The notes below the pieces were generated by a model. It made no database searches. It was given only the letters and a program-made list of their open reading frames with translations, and was not told the origin of the DNA. Both the position numbers and the translations under genes were made by a program. A stretch of DNA of 6,030 nt. Source: Acidimicrobiaceae bacterium. GTDB lineage: Bacteria > Actinomycetota > Acidimicrobiia > Acidimicrobiales > UBA10347. This document shows, piece after piece, positions 1 to 4,619 of this stretch (the stretch's first letter is position 1; every line of letters starts with the position of its first letter). The stretch spans positions 1 to 6,030 of the forward strand of contig DNHM01000339.1 of NCBI GenBank assembly GCA_003485885.1. The letters run 5' to 3'.

Positions 1-193
1 GGCGTGCCTCGATCGCGTTTTGGGAAGCCTGTCTGCTTCCCCAATGTTCCCCGATGTCCCGCAAAGTTGCTGGCCCCGCTTTGCCGCAGCTTCAGCCAGT
101 CACCGATGGTTCGGCACCCGTATGCCCCGCTGTTCGGCTCTCGGTTTCCGCTGCTACTAGGAACATGTGAACTGCGCCAATTAGTGTTTGGCA
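1..193. other. Upstream region without a supported gene
   Basis: I see no credible coding region here. A plus-strand open frame from position 4 runs into the thiolase gene in another frame, but its translation is rich in Pro, Cys, Phe and Arg and shows no family motif, so I read it as chance. The stretch contains a compact hairpin at 22-41 and a weaker one pairing 61-66 with 79-84. A poor promoter-like pair (TTCGGC at 133-138, TACTAG at 155-160, 16-base spacer) could serve the thiolase gene. The end of an upstream gene beyond the window edge cannot be excluded. Confidence 0.5.
22..41. repeat. Perfect 7-bp inverted repeat (hairpin)
   Basis: GGGAAGC at 22-28 pairs perfectly with GCTTCCC at 35-41 around a 6-base loop. 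Two further T-A pairs form if C42 is bulged out. No T-run follows on either strand, so it does not look like a standard intrinsic terminator. It could still be the end of an upstream transcript. Confidence 0.5.
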
Positions 194-1378
194 ATGCACG
201 AAGTAGTTATTGTCGAAGCTGGCCGTTCACCTGTGGGTAAACGAAATGGATCACTGGCGGGAGCGCATCCGGCCGATGTCCTTGGTCCGGTGATGATGGA
301 AGTCATCAACCGAGCTGGCATCAAGTCCTCTGACGTTGGTCAGGTCGTAGGCGGCTGCATCAACAAGGTCGGCGCTCAGGCAATGAACATCACCCGCACC
401 GCGTGGCTGAGCCATGGTGGCGCCGAAGAAGTCGCCGCCACCACGATCGATGCCCAGTGCGGCTCGTCTCAGCAGGCGGTCAATCAGGCCCATGCATTGA
501 TCGCCTCTGGTATCGAAGACGTCGTGATGGCGTGCGGAGTCGAGGCCATGAGCCTGCTTCCTATTGGTTCTGATGCCTTTGCCGGCAAGAAGGCCGGGCT
601 CGGCAGCCCTATGAGCCGGACCTATTTTGGCCACTATGAGTTCATCAGCCAGTTCGAAGGTGCCGAGCGCATCGCCGAGAAGTACGACATCACCCGCGAC
701 GACACCGACCGTTTCGGTCTGCAATCACAAGAACGGGCTGCGGTAGCCGTGGCCGAGGGCCGCTTCGAAACCCAGATCATTCCGGTCGATGCGCCGGTGC
801 TCGACGCCGACGGCAACAAGACCGACGAGACGATCACCGTGACCCGCGACGAAATTCCTCGCGACACCAGCCTGGAGAAGCTCGCCCAACTCAAACCAGT
901 CGCCCGCGAAGACGGCGTGCACACTGCTGGGTCCTCGTCGCAGATCGCCGATGGCGCCAGCGCGGTGCTGATGATGAGCGCCGAGAAGGCCAAGGAGCTC
1001 GGCGTGAAGCCACTGGCTCGCATCGTGCAGAGCGCGCTGGTTGGTTGTGACCCAGTCCTCATGCTCGAGGGCCCCATCCCCGCAACTCGCAAGGTGCTCG
1101 AAGCCGAAGGCCTCACCGTCGACGACATCGACGTGTTCGAGATCAACGAAGCCTTTGCCTCGGTCGTGCTTGCCTGGAGCAAGGAACTGGGTCCTGACAT
1201 GGACAAGGTCAACCCCAATGGTGGCGCCATCTCACTTGGCCACCCACTGGGCGGGACTGGCTGCTTCTTGACCACCAAGGCAGTACACGAGCTGCAGCGC
1301 ACCGGCGGGCGTTACGGCGTCATCACCATGTGTTGTGGTGGCGGCCTGGGCACTGGAACACTCATCGAACGCCTCTGA
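194..1378 (+). CDS. Thiolase, FadA5-like 3-ketoacyl-CoA thiolase (acetyl-CoA acetyltransferase family)
   Basis: This 394-residue protein has the full length of a type II thiolase, which cleaves 3-ketoacyl-CoA with CoA, or runs in reverse to condense acyl-CoAs, in the cytoplasm. All catalytic parts are present: nucleophile Cys89 (DAQCGSSQQ), the NEAF motif at 318-321, His350 (GGAISLGHPLGG) and Cys380 followed by CGGG. The N-terminus (RSPVGKRNG) and the HTAGSSSQIADGA segment resemble, from memory, FadA5, the thiolase of mycobacterial cholesterol side-chain breakdown. Substrate therefore could be a steroid or other bulky CoA ester, but plain fatty-acid beta-oxidation is equally possible. I chose ATG 194 over the in-frame TTG at 188 because it matches the short N-terminus of the family. 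A stop at 182 rules out earlier starts. No clear ribosome binding site is visible. The family is near certain; the substrate is not. Confidence 0.93.
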   Translation: MHEVVIVEAGRSPVGKRNGSLAGAHPADVLGPVMMEVINRAGIKSSDVGQVVGGCINKVGAQAMNITRTAWLSHGGAEEVAATTIDAQCGSSQQAVNQAHALIASGIEDVVMACGVEAMSLLPIGSDAFAGKKAGLGSPMSRTYFGHYEFISQFEGAERIAEKYDITRDDTDRFGLQSQERAAVAVAEGRFETQIIPVDAPVLDADGNKTDETITVTRDEIPRDTSLEKLAQLKPVAREDGVHTAGSSSQIADGASAVLMMSAEKAKELGVKPLARIVQSALVGCDPVLMLEGPIPATRKVLEAEGLTVDDIDVFEINEAFASVVLAWSKELGPDMDKVNPNGGAISLGHPLGGTGCFLTTKAVHELQRTGGRYGVITMCCGGGLGTGTLIERL

Positions 1379-1423
1379 ATTGTTATGTTCCCCTGGGGAC
1401 GTAACAATTCAGATGACACTTTT
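1374..1423. terminator. Long inverted repeat between convergent genes, probable terminator
   Basis: TCTGAATTGTTA at 1374-1385 is perfectly complementary to 1402-1413. The stem continues through a T-G wobble, two more pairs, one bulged T and a C/G-rich tip at 1390-1398. The repeat includes the thiolase stop codon (1376-1378). On the plus strand it is followed, after a short gap, by TTTT at 1420-1423, fitting an intrinsic terminator for the thiolase. On the minus strand no T-run follows, but the symmetric stem could also stop transcripts from the MFS gene, whose stop lies at 1422-1424. Confidence 0.75.
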
Positions 1424-2627
1424 AGGTAGCTGAGGCTCGCATCGCGAAGGCGCCCACGATGGGGCCGGGGGCGAGCATCATGAAGGCAAAACCCCAGTTC
1501 GACGCGTCTCGGACCACGGGGACCAAGAAGATCGTGAGCACGGTCAGCACGAAGCCGATAGCGAGCTGCAACGTGAGTGCCGTGCCAACAGATTGTGGTT
1601 CGACGACTTCGGTGACGATGGTCGAAAACTGTGCACTGTCAGCGACCACCCAGAAGCCCCAGACGAGCCCGACCATGAGCACGAACGCCGGTGGTGCACC
1701 AACGAGGAAGCCGGTAACAAGCGATGCCAGGGCCGACCAGCGCATAGCTAGTTCGGCAGCGCTTGAGCGTTGTTGTCGGTCGGACAATGCTCCGACATAG
1801 ACCGAGCCGAATGCGCCGATGCCGATGGTGCCGAACGCAGCGATGCTCGCCGACCGCTGGTTGGTGAACACATCGCCATAGAAGGCTGCGATCCACGCCC
1901 ACATCGCATAGAGCTCCCACATATGGCCGAAGTAACCCAGGCTCGCGAGACGAAACTCGCGATTGGCGATAACTGACCGCAGCTTGGCCGGGTCAAACGG
2001 AGAGGCTTTGGTGGCGTAGGGGCCGTCGGAGCCAAGTCGTTCGGCAAACAGGCCACCAACCAGGGTGAGTAACGAAGTGGCGCCGATCACGACCTGCCAG
2101 TCGAGCTCACCAATGCCATTGATCAAGTGGGGCAGCGCAGAACCCAGGGTGAGCGCACCGATCATGACGCCGAGTGCGTGCCCCCGCCCGGCCCGGTACC
2201 AGCTCGACATTGCCTTGAGTGCAGGTGGATAGACGGCGGCCAAGAAGACCCCGGTCATGAACCGGGCGCCCAGTGCTGGACCATAGGCGTCGAGCGGAAT
2301 GATGGCGGCATTCGCAATGGCGGCGCCGGTGGTGCCGATCAACATGAGACGTCGGGGCGGGATGCGATCTGCCAGATTCGCCACCGATGAGCCCGCGGCG
2401 CCGACGACAAAGCCGAGCTGGAGCACGATGATCAGCCAACTCTTCGCGGCCGATCCAAGACTCCACTCGACGGTCAGCTGGCCAAGCACTGCTGCGGTTG
2501 AAAACCATGTTGACATTGCCAGCACCAATGCCAGCGCAAGGATACGTAGTTCGCGACGTTGGCCGATCGGGCGTTCCTCAGCCTCGGCATCGCCGCCGTG
2601 AGAGTCGTTCGCAGGAGGGCGTGGCAT
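1422..2627 (-). CDS. Major facilitator superfamily (MFS) transporter
   Basis: A 401-residue polytopic inner-membrane protein, the usual MFS length, with roughly twelve hydrophobic segments starting near residue 28. After the second helix comes ADRIPPRR (residues 86-93), a variant of the MFS loop motif between helices 2 and 3. The matching place in the second half carries LSDRQQR (281-287). The stretch around residues 119-170 (GARFMTGVFLAAVYPP, GRGHALGVMIGALTLGSALPH) is typical of MFS helices 4 and 5. The first 24 residues are hydrophilic and acidic. The substrate cannot be told from sequence. The ATG is only 6 bases downstream of the stop of the preceding membrane gene, so the two are very probably co-transcribed. 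The gene ends facing the thiolase, next to the shared inverted repeat. Confidence 0.88.
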   Translation of the reverse strand: MPRPPANDSHGGDAEAEERPIGQRRELRILALALVLAMSTWFSTAAVLGQLTVEWSLGSAAKSWLIIVLQLGFVVGAAGSSVANLADRIPPRRLMLIGTTGAAIANAAIIPLDAYGPALGARFMTGVFLAAVYPPALKAMSSWYRAGRGHALGVMIGALTLGSALPHLINGIGELDWQVVIGATSLLTLVGGLFAERLGSDGPYATKASPFDPAKLRSVIANREFRLASLGYFGHMWELYAMWAWIAAFYGDVFTNQRSASIAAFGTIGIGAFGSVYVGALSDRQQRSSAAELAMRWSALASLVTGFLVGAPPAFVLMVGLVWGFWVVADSAQFSTIVTEVVEPQSVGTALTLQLAIGFVLTVLTIFLVPVVRDASNWGFAFMMLAPGPIVGAFAMRASAT

Positions 2628-2633
2628 GGTTGC

Positions 2634-3116
2634 TCAGATCGGACAGGCGGTGAGTTGGTAGGTGCATAGCCGTTGCTGCAGTGTCCACAATAAAAGACCA
2701 ACAGCGGTCATTCCCACAACGGGCTGCACAGGGGCCCACCAGCTCAGGGCACCTGACGTGCCGACGAGTGCAACAACTGCTTGATTGCACACCGGACAGC
2801 CGACAGCCAGAAAAGAAACGAACCCCGACCAGATGGTGCGGCGTTCCTGCGTATCGGTCGCGGCACTTTCAGGGGGTCGGATGGCAAGCACCAGTCCGAT
2901 CAAACCAGCGGTGACCGCCAGGATCACATAGTCGATCGGACGGGGCGGCACCGGGCGTCCGAAGATGGGGTTGTCGAGCAGGTCCGATGGAATTGCGATC
3001 ACAAGCGCGGCAACAACCGTAAATGGAAATGCCCGCAGCCAAGTGGCAGCGGGCAAGCCCTGGAGATCTTGAATACGACTTGTTGAGTCGCTAGGTGCTA
3101 GCTGAACGTGAGTCAC
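2634..3116 (-). CDS. Small four-helix membrane protein with CPVC motif, function unknown
   Basis: I do not assign a function. The 160-residue product has about four membrane segments (roughly 28-45, 62-80, 97-120 and 124-148). A CPVC motif lies at 107-110 at the start of or within the third helix (AVGCPVCNQ), and two more cysteines, C151 and C158, lie in the short tail (CTYQLTACP). A CxxC in a membrane helix plus a tail cysteine pair suggests disulfide exchange or metal handling, but this is inference. I recall similar GCPVCN-bearing membrane proteins in other actinobacteria, without known roles. The start is GTG at 3116, 21 bases after the tatA stop; no good Shine-Dalgarno is seen, and TTG at codon 21 is an alternative. 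It shares the tatA reading frame, separated by one TGA and seven codons. It sits between tatA and the MFS gene. Confidence 0.75.
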   Translation of the reverse strand: MTHVQLAPSDSTSRIQDLQGLPAATWLRAFPFTVVAALVIAIPSDLLDNPIFGRPVPPRPIDYVILAVTAGLIGLVLAIRPPESAATDTQERRTIWSGFVSFLAVGCPVCNQAVVALVGTSGALSWWAPVQPVVGMTAVGLLLWTLQQRLCTYQLTACPI

Positions 3117-3137
3117 CTGCTGGCCAGCTTCGACCGA

Positions 3138-3293
3138 TCAGGCGGTGTCGTCGTCCAAACCTTCGGACACACCTTCTTGGAACTCTTTTTGCGCTTGACC
3201 AATCGAACGAGCGAGCTTTGGCAGCTTGGCGCCGCCAAAAACGACAAGAACGATGACCAAAACGATGATGAGCTCTGTTGCCCCGAGATTCAT
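3138..3293 (-). CDS. Twin-arginine translocase subunit TatA/TatE
   Basis: A 51-residue membrane protein of the TatA/E family, which forms the pore-like part of the Tat system exporting folded proteins. The signature is clear: an N-terminal TEL at 6-8, a single hydrophobic helix (about 8-19), the hinge and amphipathic start FGGAKLPKLARSIG (19-32), and a short charged tail ending in DDD. TatB-type proteins are longer and usually have a Pro after the first Gly, so TatA/E fits best. At 51 residues it is short; the long polar tail of many TatA proteins is missing. The ATG at 3293 was chosen because it has an AGGAT ribosome binding site 8 bases upstream and the standard N-terminus. The frame stays open upstream to 3413, but that would overlap whiB. 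No tatC is in the window. Confidence 0.92.
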   Translation of the reverse strand: MNLGATELIIVLVIVLVVFGGAKLPKLARSIGQAQKEFQEGVSEGLDDDTA

Positions 3294-3300
3294 AATCGTG

Positions 3301-3344
3301 ATCCTAGCCCGAGAACGCCGGTGCGACCCGGCGGCCGGTCTAGG
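3301..3344 (-). promoter_or_regulatory. whiB-tatA intercistronic structure with tatA ribosome binding site
   Basis: Read on the minus strand, the tatA Shine-Dalgarno AGGAT lies at 3305-3301. Part of it (CTAGG, 3307-3303) can pair with CCTAG at 3344-3340, which contains the whiB stop codon. Between them a GC-only 6-bp hairpin forms from 3316-3321 and 3328-3333 with a 6-base loop. Ribosomes finishing whiB could melt this fold and expose the tatA site. The binding site is well supported; the fold and coupling are inference. Confidence 0.45.
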
Positions 3345-3618
3345 CGCTGGCGATCTCGGTAAGAGCTGCTTGGCGGCTTGCGTTGCGCTGGCGACGGATG
3401 CGGCGTCGTTCACGCTCGCTCATGCCGCCCCAGATGCCGAACTTCTCGCTATTCGCAAGTGCGTACTCAAGGCAGTCGTTTTGCACGACGCAGTTGCGGC
3501 AGACTTCTTTGGCTTCGCGCGTGGAAGCACCTCGCTCAGGGAAGAACAAATCGGGGTCAACGCCCAGGCAATTTGAGAACTCTTGCCACGAACGATCAAG
3601 CATGTCTTTGCGACGCAT
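3340..3618 (-). CDS. WhiB-family iron-sulfur transcriptional regulator
   Basis: A 92-residue Wbl protein. These small actinobacterial factors bind a 4Fe-4S cluster through four cysteines and act with the primary sigma factor or DNA, often sensing redox or nitric oxide. Here the cysteines are C17, C40, C43 and C49, giving the standard CX2CX5C core. The family turn GIWGG is at 61-65, followed by a very basic stretch (ERERRRIRRQR, 68-78) expected to contact DNA. The early DPDLFFPE segment (21-28) is also typical. ATG 3618 has a strong GAGGAGG site four bases upstream; the second Met (residue 6) is too far from it. It is probably the first gene of the operon with tatA, the CPVC membrane protein and the MFS gene. 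Which Wbl subgroup it belongs to I cannot say. Confidence 0.95.
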   Translation of the reverse strand: MRRKDMLDRSWQEFSNCLGVDPDLFFPERGASTREAKEVCRNCVVQNDCLEYALANSEKFGIWGGMSERERRRIRRQRNASRQAALTEIASA

Positions 3619-3622
3619 TGCG

Positions 3623-3657
3623 CCTCCTCAAAGGGAATCCACCCTTTGTAATTACAA
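3623..3657 (-). promoter_or_regulatory. whiB leader: ribosome binding site, abutting hairpin and palindrome
   Basis: On the minus strand GAGGAGG (3629-3623) sits 4 bases before the whiB ATG. Directly before it is a perfect 7-bp hairpin, CAAAGGG (3648-3642) with CCCTTTG (3635-3629) around a 6-base loop. Its last base is the first base of the ribosome binding site. Overlapping the hairpin is the perfect 12-bp palindrome TTGTAATTACAA (3646-3657). The ribosome binding site is firm; a control role for the hairpin and palindrome is inferred from their position. Confidence 0.6.
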
Positions 3658-3697
3658 CGGTGTCATCATTGTGTCAGCGGGAATGCCAAAAGTGCAA
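3651..3697 (-). promoter_or_regulatory. Candidate whiB operon promoter
   Basis: Two overlapping sigma-A-like options exist on the minus strand. One is TTGCAC (3697-3692), an 18-base spacer and CACAAT (3673-3668), giving a leader of about 40 bases. The other is CTGACA (3677-3672), a 15-base spacer and TGTAAT (3656-3651), with better hexamers but a short spacer and a -10 inside the 12-bp palindrome. The choice cannot be made by eye. Confidence 0.35.
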
Positions 3698-3709
3698 GGC
3701 CGATCTGGC

Positions 3710-3754
3710 TTTTTGCGTGCTTTTTGGTCTGTTTTTGCGGTTTTCGTCGCAAAA
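3710..3754. promoter_or_regulatory. Phased T-tracts, likely intrinsically curved DNA
   Basis: T5 runs begin at 3710, 3721 and 3732, followed by T4 at 3741 and A4 at 3751. Spacing is close to one helical turn (11, 11, 9 and 10 bases), the arrangement that gives intrinsic DNA curvature. It lies between the divergent whiB and dehydrogenase genes, upstream of both candidate promoters. Confidence 0.5.
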
Positions 3755-3758
3755 CCGC
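3737..3758. repeat. Perfect 8-bp inverted repeat in the control region
   Basis: GCGGTTTT at 3737-3744 is complementary to AAAACCGC at 3751-3758 with a 6-base loop. T-rich sequence precedes it on the plus strand and no T-run follows on either strand, so it is more likely a protein-binding dyad than a terminator. Confidence 0.55.
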
Positions 3759-3780
3759 CCAATCTTGCACCTTTCTCGTC

Positions 3781-3813
3781 GTTGTTGACCCCAATTAACA
3801 CCAACAACATGAG
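3781..3813 (+). promoter_or_regulatory. Weak candidate promoter with inverted repeat for the dehydrogenase pair
   Basis: TTGACC at 3785-3790 is a good -35 match, but 17 bases on, CATGAG (3808-3813) is a poor -10. A 7-bp inverted repeat, GTTGTTG (3781-3787) with CAACAAC (3802-3808), brackets the spacer and could be an operator. Transcription from here would start near 3820 and include the possible leader peptide. Confidence 0.25.
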
Positions 3814-3837
3814 CAACAGGACTGTTTTGAGGAGCGA

Positions 3838-3864
3838 ATGAACTCCGCTACCTTCAGGCAATGA
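3838..3864 (+). CDS. Possible 8-codon leader peptide overlapping the first dehydrogenase
   Basis: ATG at 3838 follows GAGGAG (3829-3834) by 3 bases and encodes MNSATFRQ before TGA at 3862-3864, which overlaps the dehydrogenase ATG at 3861 as ATGA. The dehydrogenase has no good ribosome binding site of its own, only AGG two bases away. Translation of this short frame could therefore load ribosomes onto it. The peptide shows no run of one amino acid, so classical attenuation is not suggested. Chance is a real alternative for so short a frame. Confidence 0.3.
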   Translation: MNSATFRQ

Positions 3865-4619
3865 CCACCCAGCGTGACCATGATTTGGTCGTACTCATCA
3901 CCGGTGCCTCCAGCGGAATCGGGGCGGCGACCACACGTGCCATGTGTTCTGCAGGTATGACCGTGCACGCCACCGCCCGCCGAGAGCAACGGTTGCACGA
4001 TCTCGCGGCCGAAACCGGCTGCATTCCTCATGTGTTAGATGTGTGCGACGCTGCCGGCGTGAAATCGCTGATTGCCGAGATCGGGACGGTTGACATTTTG
4101 GTCAACAACGCCGGCCTGGGGCGGGCGTGGGGTTCACTCACCGAGGCCACCTACGACGACATCGAAGTTACGGTTTCGACAAATGTCACCGCTGCCATCC
4201 ATATGGTTCAGGTCGTACTTCCTGGAATGATCGCTCAGGGCTCGGGCCACATCGTCAACGTCGGTTCGATGGCTGGGTTATATCCGCTGAGTTCAGCGCT
4301 GTACGGCGCGACCAAGGGCGCCATGCATCGGCTGTCGACCAATCTGCGGCTTGAACTTCAGGGAACCGGCGTGCGGGTGACCGAGATCTGCCCCGGCAGA
4401 ATCCAAACCGAGTTCTACCAGATCGCTATCGACGACGAACAGGCACGCACCGCCGTCCTCGACACCGGTGCTGCCGAAATCACCGCGGCCGAATGCGCTG
4501 ACACCATCCTCTACGCAGTAAATGCGGCACCTCACATCAATATCAATCGGATCGAACTGCAACCCACCGAGCAGACCTACGGCGGCAGTCAGTACGCGCT
4601 ACGAAAGAATCGACCATGA
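3861..4619 (+). CDS. Short-chain dehydrogenase, YdfG-like (NADP-dependent 3-hydroxy acid dehydrogenase type)
   Basis: A 252-residue classical SDR, full length. It carries the nucleotide-binding TGASSGIG (14-21), NNAG (82-85), Asn108, Ser136, and the catalytic pair Tyr148 and Lys152 (YGATK). Arginines 40-41 after the second strand (ATARREQRL) point to NADP(H). The second half matches what I recall of E. coli YdfG, which oxidises L-allo-threonine, serine and related 3-hydroxy acids: GTGVRVTEICPG (168-179), TEF (183-185) and the tail HININRIELQPTEQTYGG (225-242). The actual substrate is inferred from that likeness. Its start depends on weak local signals, and a short leader frame just before it may couple its translation. 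Its stop overlaps the next gene's start by ATGA (4616-4619), so the two dehydrogenases are probably made together. Confidence 0.9.
   Translation: MTTQRDHDLVVLITGASSGIGAATTRAMCSAGMTVHATARREQRLHDLAAETGCIPHVLDVCDAAGVKSLIAEIGTVDILVNNAGLGRAWGSLTEATYDDIEVTVSTNVTAAIHMVQVVLPGMIAQGSGHIVNVGSMAGLYPLSSALYGATKGAMHRLSTNLRLELQGTGVRVTEICPGRIQTEFYQIAIDDEQARTAVLDTGAAEITAAECADTILYAVNAAPHININRIELQPTEQTYGGSQYALRKNRP

Larger units (their letters stand above)
3688..3774. repeat. Inverted pair of an 11-base motif flanking the divergent control region
   Basis: AAAAGTGCAAG at 3688-3698 reappears in inverse orientation as CTTGCACCTTT at 3764-3774 (10 of 11 bases match; the 7-base core GTGCAAG is identical). The copies are about 76 bases apart centre to centre. 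One copy overlaps the candidate whiB -35 hexamer. They could be paired operators for one regulator; this is inferred. Confidence 0.4.

Noticed and set aside
22..41. Intrinsic terminator of an upstream gene
   Set aside because: The hairpin is real but no T-run follows on either strand, so I list it only as an inverted repeat.
4..240. Plus-strand open frame of 78 codons before the thiolase
   Set aside because: Its composition is unlike a protein of this genome, it has no recognisable motif, and it overlaps the thiolase start by 47 bases in a different frame.
251..1302. Long minus-strand open frames inside the thiolase gene
   Set aside because: They are antisense shadows of a gene with clear catalytic motifs; their translations show no family features.
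3294..3413. A 40-residue N-terminal extension of TatA
   Set aside because: It would overlap whiB, lacks a ribosome binding site at its start, and TatA proteins begin only a few residues before the TEL motif; ATG 3293 has a good AGGAT site.
3383..3841. Plus-strand open frame of 152 codons antisense to whiB
   Set aside because: Its first half is the complement of whiB and its second half is the dyad-rich intergenic region; no domain is visible.
4293..4562. Minus-strand open frame inside the first dehydrogenase
   Set aside because: It is a shadow of an intact SDR gene, with no binding site or motif.
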